Shown: positions 26,880 to 35,598 of the stretch, piece after piece
How positions within the stretch are numbered: the stretch's first letter is position 1
How the letters are laid out: the number at the start of each line of letters is the position of its first letter
NCBI GenBank assembly: GCA_020628935.1
Contig: JAHDEG010000009.1
Span: 1-64,000, forward strand
From: Flavobacteriales bacterium
GTDB lineage: Bacteria > Bacteroidota > Bacteroidia > Flavobacteriales_G > JALEGO01
Length of the DNA: 64,000 nt
Reading direction: 5' to 3'
Position numbers and translations under genes: made by a program
The notes under the pieces: model-generated
What the model was told of the DNA's origin: nothing
Database searches by the model: none
Seen by the model: the letters and a program-made list of their open reading frames with translations, nothing else

Positions 26880-26953
26880 GGTCGCGTGGCCGAGTGGTTA
26901 GGCAGAGGTCTGCAACACCTTCTACAGCGGTTCGAATCCGTTCGCGACCTCCA
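26880..26953 (+). tRNA. tRNA-Cys (GCA)
   Basis: A complete cloverleaf: acceptor GGTCGCG pairs with CGCGACC, anticodon loop CTGCAAC gives GCA, and the T loop is TTCGAAT. The discriminator base is T, as usual for tRNA-Cys, and CCA is encoded (26951-26953). Confidence 0.97.
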
Positions 26954-26960
26954 AATTAGA

Positions 26961-26988
26961 TTAAAGCTCCTTTTAGGGGCTTTTTTAG
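26961..26988 (+). terminator. Terminator of tRNA-Cys
   Basis: The hairpin AAAGCTCC / GGGGCTTT with a TTTTA loop is followed by a T run. It lies about 10 bases after the tRNA. Confidence 0.85.
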
Positions 26989-27007
26989 TTTTAAAAATAA
27001 TAGTTCT

Positions 27008-27076
27008 GGGCACCCGAGCGGGCTATTCACTATATCTTTTTTTTACAAAAAAGGATGCCGTTGCTATCCCTGGTGC
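27008..27076 (+). repeat. Type III compound repeat, copy E
   Basis: GGGCACCCGAGCGGGC begins the unit; it ends GCTATCCCTGGTGC. A run of T, then A forms a central TTTTTTT/AAAAAAA pairing, followed by GGATGCCGTTGC. The design (GGGC start, internal hairpins, TATCCCT...GC end) parallels types I and II. A decayed copy lies at 29271-29328 in the same orientation. Confidence 0.65.
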
Positions 27077-27450
27077 AGTTTGGTACTACTACTGATTGTG
27101 TATTCTTATTTCGATTAACCTTGTTTAAAAATCATCCACTAAAACTCTTCCCTAGCCAGCACAGGAGTATTAGCTTATTGCTGATTAGCACTTTAGTTTA
27201 AGCGTTGTGTATGAGCGACCTTGGAAGCCATTTACACTGCGTTTATTACTTGTGCTAAAAAAATAACTAAAGCGGACAGCCGGGTATTGCTCACATGAAT
27301 AACATATAGACTAAAATACCTCTTCTCAAATTTCTCGCCCTGTAAAAAAAATTTTGACTTTATTTTTAAATGTTTAAACAAAAAGCACACGGTAATGTTA
27401 CAACAAATTAAAATTTTAACTTGGCTTAATTATCACAAACAAAATAAACC
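27077..27450. other. Intergenic region before the IS200-like element
   Basis: About 370 bases with no gene, RNA or promoter that I can support. It is flanked by the type III repeat and the left hairpin of the IS200-like element. Confidence 0.5.
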
Positions 27451-27983
27451 ACTATGGACTGAAAGTACCATAGTTTTGTAACGGACTAAAAGTCCTAGTT
27501 AATCAATTATGAATTCAGAATTTGTATTATCACCTGGTTTTCGATGATGTTCTAGATATTCATTAACCATTTCATCCGTTATGTTTCCTGTGCTCCAACA
27601 ACCATAGCCTATAGACCAAAAGTGACGACCCCAGTATTTCTTCTTTAATTCAGGAAACTCCATCTGCAATTTCCTAGAACTGCGACCTTTCAATTTTTTA
27701 ACTATACCACTTACCGACTGTGAGGGACGATAATTTATGTGCATATGAACATGATCTTTAGAGACAACTCCTCGAACATTTGAAATATCCTCCGCCTCAC
27801 AAATCTGGATTAACAAGCTACGACACCTAATTTTAATGTCATTTTGAAGAACAGCATAACGATACTTGGTAGCCCAAACTATATGAACAGTAAGGCGGGA
27901 AACTGAATGACTATGAGAACGTTGTGATTCCATAGTTAAAGTTAATATTTTTAGAAGCTAAAGCGAAATGCACTAAAGTGCAT
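27451..27983 (-). mobile_element. IS200/IS605-type insertion sequence
   Basis: A single Y1-transposase gene is enclosed by short hairpins rather than terminal inverted repeats. At one end lie a 10-bp stem with a one-base bulge (27451-27474, ACTATGGACT-gaa-AGTaCCATAGT) and a second hairpin GGACT-aaa-AGTCC (27483-27495). At the other end is a perfect ATGCACT-aa-AGTGCAT palindrome (27968-27983). This layout matches the single-strand transposition ends of IS200. No tnpB accompanies it. The exact outer boundaries are uncertain by a few tens of bases. Confidence 0.8.
27499..27933 (-). CDS. tnpA: IS200-type (Y1) transposase TnpA
   Basis: This is a 144-residue single-strand DNA transposase. The HUH motif that binds the metal is in KDHVHMHINY (about residues 60-69). 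The nucleophilic tyrosine is expected in the WSTGNITDEMVNEYLEHH helix (near residue 128). The RLTVHIVWATKYRY start is typical of the family. It is full-length, with no frameshift. It may also act on the repeats described elsewhere in this window, but that is inference. Confidence 0.93.
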   Translation of the reverse strand: MESQRSHSHSVSRLTVHIVWATKYRYAVLQNDIKIRCRSLLIQICEAEDISNVRGVVSKDHVHMHINYRPSQSVSGIVKKLKGRSSRKLQMEFPELKKKYWGRHFWSIGYGCWSTGNITDEMVNEYLEHHRKPGDNTNSEFIID

Positions 27984-28073
27984 AGTTTTAACTACTAATT
28001 GAGACCAATAAAATTTCATACCCCCGTTTATTATGCGTACATTCGAGCTTCAAAAATCAAAATAACTTCAAAT

Positions 28074-29129
28074 ATGAAAACAAAATTTATACTTTTATTT
28101 CTGTCCTACACGTGTGTCTCTTTTGGACAAATAACACTTAACAGCGAAAATTACCCAGTAGTGGGTGATCAAATCATAACGGTAAGAGATACTCTAGCTG
28201 TAGGCTTATCTCAAGGCGAACCTGGCGAAAACCAAGTTTATGATTTCACCCAATTTATTGCACACCAAACAGATACTATTAACTTTTTAGACCCGGATTC
28301 AACAATTTATTCTGATGATTTCCCTAATGCCACAGTTGCTTATCTTAAAGACAGTACTTACGGTTTTTTCACTCAAAACTCGGAACAAGCTGAACTTGTG
28401 GGTGGTGTAGGTTATAATCGCGTATCTGAAGATCCAATTGTTTTAAACTATACTAATAATGAGACTATAGCTAAATTCCCTACTAGCTACAATGATATGT
28501 GGAATGATACATCTCAATATGATTTCACAATTGATGTTTCTACTACTTTTGGTATTGATTCAGCAAGAAACAAAAGAGACACGTATAAACAAGTTCATAA
28601 TGATGGTTGGGGAAATGTTATTACTTCATACGGTAATTTTCAGTGTTTAAGACAAAAAACTTACGTTACAGTAATTGACACAACATGGTTGCATAGCTTA
28701 AACGGAGGTTGGGCAATATTGGGTACAGATATAGAAACTGACACCCTTTTTACCTGGTCAACTGACTACCCATCTGCTAAATACCCAATAGCATCAACCA
28801 GGTTAGATGGAAACGGTAACTTTACTTATTTAGAAGTTCTTCGAATAGCTAATGATGGCTTATCTAGTAAAGGATCTACTCGTTTAAATAACGTAACAAT
28901 TTACCCAAACCCAACCCACGATAGAGTTAACCTTTCTGGCTTAAAGACCAACACTAATTACGATTTAACCTTATTTAACTCTTCAGGACAAGCAGTTTAC
29001 ACTGAAAACCTGATAAACACAAATAATAAGACTTTAGATCTTTCCAACTTCGACAAAGGCATATACTTTTTAAGTGTAACAAACGAAGATGGAAGCTCAT
29101 CAGTTAAACAAACCTTGATCATCCAGTAA
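28074..29129 (+). CDS. T9SS type A sorting domain protein
   Basis: The ATG at 28074 gives a 351-residue protein with a signal peptide (MKTKFILLFLSYTCVSFGQ); a frame extension to 27999 is upstream of it and is rejected. The body (about 25-270) has no recognised domain. The C-terminus (about 272-351, VTIYPNPTHDRVNLSG and the KGIYFLSV segment) is a T9SS type A sorting domain, which directs export through the type IX secretion system and usually cell-surface attachment. It is an extracellular protein of unknown activity. It lies between the IS200-like element and a terminator, bracketed by type III repeats. Confidence 0.88.
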   Translation: MKTKFILLFLSYTCVSFGQITLNSENYPVVGDQIITVRDTLAVGLSQGEPGENQVYDFTQFIAHQTDTINFLDPDSTIYSDDFPNATVAYLKDSTYGFFTQNSEQAELVGGVGYNRVSEDPIVLNYTNNETIAKFPTSYNDMWNDTSQYDFTIDVSTTFGIDSARNKRDTYKQVHNDGWGNVITSYGNFQCLRQKTYVTVIDTTWLHSLNGGWAILGTDIETDTLFTWSTDYPSAKYPIASTRLDGNGNFTYLEVLRIANDGLSSKGSTRLNNVTIYPNPTHDRVNLSGLKTNTNYDLTLFNSSGQAVYTENLINTNNKTLDLSNFDKGIYFLSVTNEDGSSSVKQTLIIQ

Positions 29130-29172
29130 TAAAAGTATTCTCATTTCACAAAATAATTGTGAAATGGTATTT

Positions 29173-29208
29173 TAAGCCACACCTTTAATTAGGATGTGGC
29201 TTTTTTTT
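29173..29208 (+). terminator. Rho-independent terminator
   Basis: The stem AAGCCACACCT / AGGaTGTGGCTT with a TTAATT loop is followed by eight T. It lies about 45 bases after the T9SS gene. Confidence 0.9.
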
Positions 29209-29270
29209 ATAAAAAGCATCGCAATATTTGACCAACCATACACCCTAGAAGCAAAATAATTTGACTAAAG

Positions 29271-29328
29271 GTACCCTAGCCATTTACTACAAATTTTACT
29301 AAAAAGGAGCAGTTGCTATCTCTGGGGC
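29271..29328 (+). repeat. Type III compound repeat, copy F (decayed)
   Basis: The right half, AAAAAGGAGCAGTTGCTATC then TCTGGGGC, aligns with the matching part of copy E at 27008-27076, and the left half (GTACCCTAGCC) aligns weakly. It is in the same orientation and is probably an eroded relative. Confidence 0.5.
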
Positions 29329-29352
29329 AAATAGTTCGTTAAGAAAAAACAA

Positions 29353-31776
29353 TTATAATTTAAGGCCTAAAGTAACGTAAATATTACGACCTGTTGCAGG
29401 TAATATGCCGGGCCCAGGATATCCTGTAGCTCTTTGATTAAAATAATACTTGTTAAGCAAGTTATTTACACCCGCCTTAAATGATAGTTTTGTTAACGCA
29501 TACTGCATTGATACATCAGAAACCCAATACTGTGGAATAACACCAATAATAGCTGAGCTTGTTGCTTCAGCATTAGTTGCATCTGTGAATTGTTCACTAA
29601 CGTAGGTAAACTGATAGTTCATACTCAGCTTTTTCCATTTTAGGTCTACCCCAATTTTTAGATTCAACAATGGTACATACTCAACTTTATTACCCTCTAT
29701 TCCTCGAAAATTAGCATCAAAATAATTGCTATTGGTAAGTGCAAAATTACCAAACACATTAAACACAAGATTTTTTGACCAACCGCTAAAAAACCTTGAA
29801 ATATTTGCCTGTACAAATGACTCTAATCCATAATTTCTTGACTTAGCAATATTTGACCTATACCTGAACAAACTGAAATTTGTACTATCCGACTGCAGCA
29901 CTACCCCTATTCTATCGCTATACGATAAATAAAACACACTTAAATCATAAAAAATTTTGTTGCTGAAATTGCCTCTAATACCAACATCAGAATTAAAACC
30001 ACTTTCATCTTTAATATTAGGATCTATTCTAAAATTAGGGTTCGCTATGCGAACATCGTTAAAATTAATCGCTCGATAATTTTCTGAAAAATTTGCATAC
30101 ACCTCATGACTTTCTGTGAGTGTGTACAATACACCTAATCCCTTTAATAAAAAAGATCTGTTATAGCTTTTGGCTTCTGTACTATCATTTTCAAATAATA
30201 ACAAACCTGTTAGTGGGTGGTAATTATCTATAGAAAAACTTCCCTCTGAATTTGTACTAATAAACTCTCCTCTTAAACCGGGAATTAGTTTAATTTTTTC
30301 TCCAATTGGTATAATAGCTTCCGAAAAAAGGGCCGCATTATAACTAGGAAAACGATAACTACTTTGGCTTGGGTTACCTGGTTCTAAAAATGAAAAATCA
30401 GCATCATAACCACTACTAGCAGCTCCCTGTTCGCTCATGGTATTACCTCTATAAAGTCTACTACCAAACAATACCGAAATACCTTTTAGCTTTCCATTTA
30501 GCCGTTTCAGATACTTAGTCTCAACACCTTGGTTGGCAAAATCACCCGCAATTAAGTTCCTATTTCCTAATAAATCGCCTCTGTTTGGTGGGTCAAGTAC
30601 TCCTAGAGAGCTTCTGCTGGCAATTAAGCCAAACGTTTGAATTTTGAACTTATCATTGTTTTCAAATTTCTTTTCAAATCCTAGCGAAAAAACATTCCAG
30701 TTTACTCCAAACCAGTTTCTTTCTCGGTTAGATTGCCTTGGGTCGTCTTCAAACTGAGCATCAGTTAAACCACCAGGTTGTTGTGCTAAATAATTGAGAT
30801 GGGTAACATTTAAACTAAGTGAAGAAGTACTACTAAAATCGTAATTAAACAATCCTCCAACAGTATGTAAATTAATTTCTGAATTTGGTCTAAAACAATC
30901 ACTTCTTCTAAACTGATAAAATGTGTAATATCTAAATTTCCCAAAACTTCCACCAATAGCTGTGTAGCTATTTAAAAAATTAAATGAGCCTACTGTTTGG
31001 TATGTCTCTAGGCTAATAGGTTTATCCTTATCGCCTTCCTTTAATTTAAAATTAAGCATTCCTCCGAACTGAGTGCCATATTGTAAAGAACCAGCACCCC
31101 TTACTAATTCTATCTTATCAACAGCATCTAAGGGTGGCATGTAATATGTTTCAGGGTAGCCTAAAGCATCTGCACTAATGTCATAACCATTTTGGCGAGT
31201 ATTAAAGTTTGATGTACGATGTGGACTCAACCCTCTTCCTCCAATTGAAAGCTGCAATCCTGCACAATCTGACTCCCATATATTTAAGCCAGATACTTTT
31301 GCAAAAACCTCTCTTGCATTTGCTGCAGCTTTGTTACCACTTACATTGTTTACTGATATTACTTCACTTTTTTTTCCAGCATAAATAGACGTACCTTCTA
31401 TACGCTTAAGCTTGGTAATGCCAAAAAGAGATTCTTCTGTTTCACTATTTGGTAAAACTTTAACTGTATTTAAGTTAGTTGTTATAGGGTTTAGCCGAAT
31501 TACTTTGTTAATTGACCAATTATCTGATGTAAATGTAAATGTGACCTGCTCATAACCCAACTGAAAAACCATTGCCTTATGAGTACCTTCTTTTGACAAC
31601 TGAAGATTAACTTGTCCTTTTTTATTTGTTCTTAAAGATGTTTTATCATCTATAACAACTTGAACATCTTCTAAAGCATTTTTCTTGTTATCAGTTACTT
31701 TTAGGGCAAAATCGAATGTTTGTGCTAAAAAAAGCCCTGGGAGAAAGAGTATAAATATGCTTGCTAAAAACCGCAT
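29353..31776 (-). CDS. TonB-dependent outer-membrane receptor
   Basis: The ATG at 31776 gives 807 residues with a signal peptide (MRFLASIFILFLPGLFLAQ). A carboxypeptidase-regulatory-like N-terminal domain (about 22-110) is followed by a plug (about 125-245, with VRGAGSLQYGTQFGG) and a 22-strand barrel to the C-terminal YVTLGLKL. Such receptors import siderophores, haem, metals or vitamins with TonB energy. It resembles Fe(III)-dicitrate-type receptors. Its start overlaps the stop of the HTTM gene by one base (TAATG). The context with imelysin suggests iron. Confidence 0.92.
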   Translation of the reverse strand: MRFLASIFILFLPGLFLAQTFDFALKVTDNKKNALEDVQVVIDDKTSLRTNKKGQVNLQLSKEGTHKAMVFQLGYEQVTFTFTSDNWSINKVIRLNPITTNLNTVKVLPNSETEESLFGITKLKRIEGTSIYAGKKSEVISVNNVSGNKAAANAREVFAKVSGLNIWESDCAGLQLSIGGRGLSPHRTSNFNTRQNGYDISADALGYPETYYMPPLDAVDKIELVRGAGSLQYGTQFGGMLNFKLKEGDKDKPISLETYQTVGSFNFLNSYTAIGGSFGKFRYYTFYQFRRSDCFRPNSEINLHTVGGLFNYDFSSTSSLSLNVTHLNYLAQQPGGLTDAQFEDDPRQSNRERNWFGVNWNVFSLGFEKKFENNDKFKIQTFGLIASRSSLGVLDPPNRGDLLGNRNLIAGDFANQGVETKYLKRLNGKLKGISVLFGSRLYRGNTMSEQGAASSGYDADFSFLEPGNPSQSSYRFPSYNAALFSEAIIPIGEKIKLIPGLRGEFISTNSEGSFSIDNYHPLTGLLLFENDSTEAKSYNRSFLLKGLGVLYTLTESHEVYANFSENYRAINFNDVRIANPNFRIDPNIKDESGFNSDVGIRGNFSNKIFYDLSVFYLSYSDRIGVVLQSDSTNFSLFRYRSNIAKSRNYGLESFVQANISRFFSGWSKNLVFNVFGNFALTNSNYFDANFRGIEGNKVEYVPLLNLKIGVDLKWKKLSMNYQFTYVSEQFTDATNAEATSSAIIGVIPQYWVSDVSMQYALTKLSFKAGVNNLLNKYYFNQRATGYPGPGILPATGRNIYVTLGLKL

Positions 31777-33107
31777 TAATAAGGATAGGGCAACACCCAA
31801 CTATTTCTGTTTTTTAAATCTCTACTAATTGTTGCTAAATCAACATTAGCTTTTATAAACGGCTTTGATCCTTTACCATTTAGGGTTGCGAATGACTGTG
31901 CATATATTTTTGGATTTTTAATTCCGTAAGCTTTGTATTCATCCTTCAAAAAATGAGCAAATTGCAATATCATATCTGGCTGTGTGGCCATCATTTTTAT
32001 CTGATTTGGAGTAAGATAATTGCTGTTATTCACTTCTTGCTGATAGTTTAAATTGTTTTCATCCTTAATTATAAAAGTTATATAACCTGCTTTTTCCATT
32101 AGCATCACCCTCCAACTAAATCTATAGCCCTCTTCTGACCAATAAACGTTGCTCGAATAAGCCAAATGCCTTAAAGGAATTATAACTTGAACTAATACAA
32201 AAATAGCCAGAAATAAGAAGCTGCCTCTACCTATTTGTGGGGAGTTATTCACCGAATTAAATGATTTTTTTTCTATCAGCAACTGAAACTTATTGAAAGA
32301 GAAAAATACTAAGTTAAGCCCAATCATAAAGAAAGGAAACATACCTATGGGAAACAAAACCCAGGTAGCCAAATGGAATACGATTACTGAAAAATAAGCC
32401 ACTTTTCTAGTTTTATTTTTTAGTAAAAAAATCCATATAAAAAGATCAAAAGCAGCACCAAACCAACTGAATAAATAAGCTGTTTGTTTATAATCAAACA
32501 AGCCGCCTAAAATAGGCAAACCAGCTTTAGCCCTTAACCAAAGAGCGAGTGGCTGTGCGTTAGCTAGCCATTCATAATTTAGCTTAGCCAATCCTGCAAA
32601 AAAATACAAAACACATATTTGAAACTTAATAAGAAAAATATAAAACAACGGTATTCTACTCCGTTTTACACTGGGAAATAAATAAGCATCAATAGAAAAA
32701 GCTCTATGAGCTGGCATAAAAATTAATAGAAAAGCCACTACAGTTACAAAATAGTAATGGTTTAAATAGTTGGTTTTATCTATTAACTCAACATAGGTAA
32801 AAGAAAAGAAAAATAAGAGCGTATTTAATCTGTAAAAAGCTCCTAATGCGATACATAATGCGGATATAGCAAGCAACAAAAAAATAGCGTACATGCCTAG
32901 TTCTCCGAATGGCTTAACCCAATCAAATCCTAAATATGTGAAATAATACGTTGGCTTAACATACATTTCGGTTATCCACCCGTAATAATAAAAACGAACT
33001 ACTGAAAAGCTTAATAGTAACCCAAATGCTATTCTAAAAACAATCAGCGGAGCAATGGCAACTTGCTGTTGTAACGTATTTTTAATCGACTTTAATCTAA
33101 AAATCAT
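31776..33107 (-). CDS. HTTM-domain (VKGC-like) membrane protein
   Basis: This is a 443-residue protein with about eight hydrophobic segments, of the HTTM family related to vitamin K-dependent gamma-carboxylase. The conserved stretch IKFQICVLYFFAGLAKLN and the following WLANAQPLALWL are typical. It has a soluble C-terminal part (about 330-443). The bacterial function is not known; the eukaryotic relatives carboxylate glutamates. It overlaps the TonB receptor start by one base and follows imelysin by 52 bases. A 6-bp inverted repeat (GCCTTA/TAAGGC, 33111-33133) lies just ahead of its ATG. Confidence 0.88.
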   Translation of the reverse strand: MIFRLKSIKNTLQQQVAIAPLIVFRIAFGLLLSFSVVRFYYYGWITEMYVKPTYYFTYLGFDWVKPFGELGMYAIFLLLAISALCIALGAFYRLNTLLFFFSFTYVELIDKTNYLNHYYFVTVVAFLLIFMPAHRAFSIDAYLFPSVKRSRIPLFYIFLIKFQICVLYFFAGLAKLNYEWLANAQPLALWLRAKAGLPILGGLFDYKQTAYLFSWFGAAFDLFIWIFLLKNKTRKVAYFSVIVFHLATWVLFPIGMFPFFMIGLNLVFFSFNKFQLLIEKKSFNSVNNSPQIGRGSFLFLAIFVLVQVIIPLRHLAYSSNVYWSEEGYRFSWRVMLMEKAGYITFIIKDENNLNYQQEVNNSNYLTPNQIKMMATQPDMILQFAHFLKDEYKAYGIKNPKIYAQSFATLNGKGSKPFIKANVDLATISRDLKNRNSWVLPYPY

Positions 33108-33159
33108 TATGCCTTAGCTTAAAAAATTAAGGCACGATGATTTTAAAACTAAGCAGCTA

Positions 33160-34305
33160 TTAATCGCCATCATTATCTTGGTAGGTAATTAAAACACCCA
33201 AATTAGAAGGCATGTCTGTCTTTAGCAAAACAACTTGCTTCTGAATGTTATTATAAATTTGATTTAAGGCATCAACACTATCGTATACTCTTTCAGACAA
33301 AGGGTCATTTAGGGCAGATAAATCATCAATAATTACATCAAACTGATTGTTTATCGCATCACTTAATAAACCGTTATCATATTTTGCATCTAAAAAATTT
33401 AAATAATCATCCAACCCTTGAGCTTCATTTCCTCCTACACCATTAAAAATATTCTTAATTGCTTTTACATGTTCTACAGCTAACTTAATGGATTGCATAC
33501 TGTACTTAGCTTCTACTTGATCTGGTCTTTGAATATTAGCTGTGCGTTTTCCTAACGGAATACCAATTCTAGCATTTTTAAATAATTCGAAATCTAAATT
33601 TAATTGATTAACCAATAAACTAATTGGGCTATCGGCACTATTATCAATATTATCTCCAAAAGTTGAGCTTCTAGTCTCCCAATCAGCAATCACTAAACTC
33701 ATGTTTTGAGACATGTCATCTAAAATAAGATCCACATAATTAAATATTAGCCCTACGTCAATACCTGTTAAATTTTCATACGCAAGGTTATTATATAAAA
33801 GGTAATCTAAAGCAGGTAAGCCTTTAGCGTCCAAATTGGTTGGGGAAGTGAGGTCTGTACCAAACTGCTGAATGTTATCTTCAATTTTTGCCGTGTCAGA
33901 AGGGAACGTGTTAATATTTGATCTGAGTTGAATTTCGTCAGCTTTATAAAACTCAAAAGCAGAGGCATCTTGCCATACTAAATATGTCTCTTCAAATGCA
34001 AGCTGAACTTCATTAAAGTTAGATGCAGTTGACTCATTCTTAAACAATTCAAATGCACTTATTAAATTCTCATTACTTAATTGAAATTGCTTGTATGCTG
34101 GTAAAATAATGTCATCAGCATAGTTTTTTAGCATTACACTTCTATCAAAAGCACCTGAATCATACAGGCATGATCCATCATCTTCTTTTGCTTTTTTGTT
34201 GTAATTAGTAGCTGTTTCATCGGTACAACCCTCTTTTTTACACCCTATAAAAACGAAAAAAACCGCTACAGCAGTTAAACTTAAAATAACATTATTTTTC
34301 ATCAT
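33160..34305 (-). CDS. Imelysin-family (M75) lipoprotein
   Basis: The start at 34305 (ATGATG) gives 381 residues. A longer frame to 34365 would read through a terminator hairpin and is rejected. A signal and lipobox FIGC are followed by a 22-residue cysteine-bounded module (GCTDETATNYNKKAKEDDGSC, abridged to its key residues C..D.A.NY...A..DDGSC) that looks calcium-binding. The rest is an all-helical imelysin domain; GIPLGKRT near 240 and related segments fit. Family members (insulin-cleaving ICMP, EfeO-like) are iron-regulated lipoproteins linked to iron uptake. Confidence 0.87.
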   Translation of the reverse strand: MMKNNVILSLTAVAVFFVFIGCKKEGCTDETATNYNKKAKEDDGSCLYDSGAFDRSVMLKNYADDIILPAYKQFQLSNENLISAFELFKNESTASNFNEVQLAFEETYLVWQDASAFEFYKADEIQLRSNINTFPSDTAKIEDNIQQFGTDLTSPTNLDAKGLPALDYLLYNNLAYENLTGIDVGLIFNYVDLILDDMSQNMSLVIADWETRSSTFGDNIDNSADSPISLLVNQLNLDFELFKNARIGIPLGKRTANIQRPDQVEAKYSMQSIKLAVEHVKAIKNIFNGVGGNEAQGLDDYLNFLDAKYDNGLLSDAINNQFDVIIDDLSALNDPLSERVYDSVDALNQIYNNIQKQVVLLKTDMPSNLGVLITYQDNDGD

Positions 34306-34317
34306 AAAATATATTTT

Positions 34318-34358
34318 AAAAAATCTTCCTTGGCGGAACGCCAAGGAAGATTTTTTTT
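34318..34358. terminator. Bidirectional terminator/attenuator between DUF4856 and imelysin genes
   Basis: A perfect 12-bp stem (TCTTCCTTGGCG / CGCCAAGGAAGA) with a GAA loop has T runs on both strands. It sits between the first two genes of the locus and would reduce expression of the downstream three. Confidence 0.9.
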
Positions 34359-34366
34359 CAAACAAA

Positions 34367-35563
34367 TTATAGTACTTCCTTTACTGCATCTAAATTATAA
34401 ATTGTACTCAATAAATCTCTGGCTTGCTCTAAGCTAGCTTGAGAAACTGTATAAAAATTATCTCCAATAATTTCATCAACCTGAGTAATTTGAGAACTCA
34501 TAATTTTTGCGTCAGCATAGTATTTGAGACTTCTGTAAAAAGCAACAGCTTCAGATAAAGAATGATTTCTCAGAGCATCGTCACCAAAAGTTTCGGTTTC
34601 CATGGCAGCATTTAAATAATGAATCGCAGTAGAGGCAAATACCTTCTCTAATTCTGGTCTAATTGCTGAGGCAGCCTCATTTTTGGCCTCATCGTCTTTA
34701 GCTGAAATAGCGGCTCTCCCTTTCAAGAAAAGATCCATTATAGTTTCATTTAACCCTAAAACACCGTCTCTTTTGTCAGCGTATTTACCAACAAAAACTA
34801 CCCCATCAGTATTCGTAGGAAAATTTGTAGACACTCCAAAATAACCAAACGCCTCGTCCCAGTGATGTTCCATGGTAGTATAATACTTTCCGTTAGCTGC
34901 ATCAACAGCCGTGCTGTTATCAACATTGTCTCCAATTTTGCCTTCACGAGTATAAACCTCGACCATTTGGTAATAAAGCACAGCACCCATTAACCCTTTT
35001 TCAATTAACTGAGTGTATTCTACACCATTTGCTGAACATAAGTATTTTTTTGTTCCAGTAGTACTATTTACAATACCTGCTACTCCGTTTGAACCATTAA
35101 CATCAGAATTACTTATAATACTAATACTGTCAAAATAGCTTTTGAAAAGATCAACATCTAAAACGAAACACTTGTTTTCTAATTGCTTAGTAGAGCTATT
35201 TAAATCGCTACTTACAAATGCATTATTACTGTTAGAAAACATATCTAATAATCGTTGTTTATCTAAAACAGCACCATCATCGGCTGAAGATAAATAAACC
35301 TTCATTTCAGCCAGCATATTTAGTCTATCTGTCTGACCAGAGTAACTAACAGTACTGTTATTATTCTCATCTTTAAACTCATATGTTTCCGGAATGTTTA
35401 GCATAGAATGATGGTGAATAGTATCGTACATACACGTGCCATCATCATCTTTGGCTTTTTCATCATAATTGGTTGCTTTCTCATCTGTACAACCCTCTTT
35501 TTTACAAGAAACAAACATTGTTAATGCTAAGCAGGCTAATAATACCGTAGATCTTAATTTCAT
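34367..35563 (-). CDS. DUF4856 lipoprotein
   Basis: This is a 398-residue lipoprotein with lipobox FVSC and the same short cysteine-bounded module as the imelysin protein (C..D.KATNYD.KAKDDDGTC). The remainder is helical and matches the DUF4856 family (Bacteroidota), including YSGQTDRLNMLAEM, DEAFGYFGV and LSEAVAFYRSLKYY. The fold has been compared with imelysin-type helical bundles. Role unknown; its position as the first gene of an imelysin-HTTM-TonB unit suggests metal capture. Promoter and operator-like palindrome are just upstream. Confidence 0.85.
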   Translation of the reverse strand: MKLRSTVLLACLALTMFVSCKKEGCTDEKATNYDEKAKDDDGTCMYDTIHHHSMLNIPETYEFKDENNNSTVSYSGQTDRLNMLAEMKVYLSSADDGAVLDKQRLLDMFSNSNNAFVSSDLNSSTKQLENKCFVLDVDLFKSYFDSISIISNSDVNGSNGVAGIVNSTTGTKKYLCSANGVEYTQLIEKGLMGAVLYYQMVEVYTREGKIGDNVDNSTAVDAANGKYYTTMEHHWDEAFGYFGVSTNFPTNTDGVVFVGKYADKRDGVLGLNETIMDLFLKGRAAISAKDDEAKNEAASAIRPELEKVFASTAIHYLNAAMETETFGDDALRNHSLSEAVAFYRSLKYYADAKIMSSQITQVDEIIGDNFYTVSQASLEQARDLLSTIYNLDAVKEVL

Positions 35564-35570
35564 CTTATTC

Positions 35571-35593
35571 TTATTTAGACTTATTATAAATAA
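35571..35593 (-). promoter_or_regulatory. Operator-like palindrome over the start site of the DUF4856 locus
   Basis: TTATTTA-N9-TAAATAA is a perfect 7-9-7 inverted repeat. It begins 5 bases after the -7 box, so it covers the likely transcription start and 5' leader. The AT-rich form resembles iron-regulator (Fur-like) sites; identity of the regulator is inference. Confidence 0.55.
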
Positions 35594-35598
35594 CGATT

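Noticed and set aside
26886-27095. An open frame starting inside tRNA-Cys
   Set aside because: It overlaps the tRNA, its terminator and a repeat, so it is not a gene.
26880-29352. A tRNA-Cys-integrated genomic island
   Set aside because: I found no copy of the tRNA 3' end downstream and no integrase; only an IS200-like element is present.
34306-34365. A longer start for the imelysin gene
   Set aside because: It would place a strong terminator stem in the coding region and bury the lipoprotein signal.
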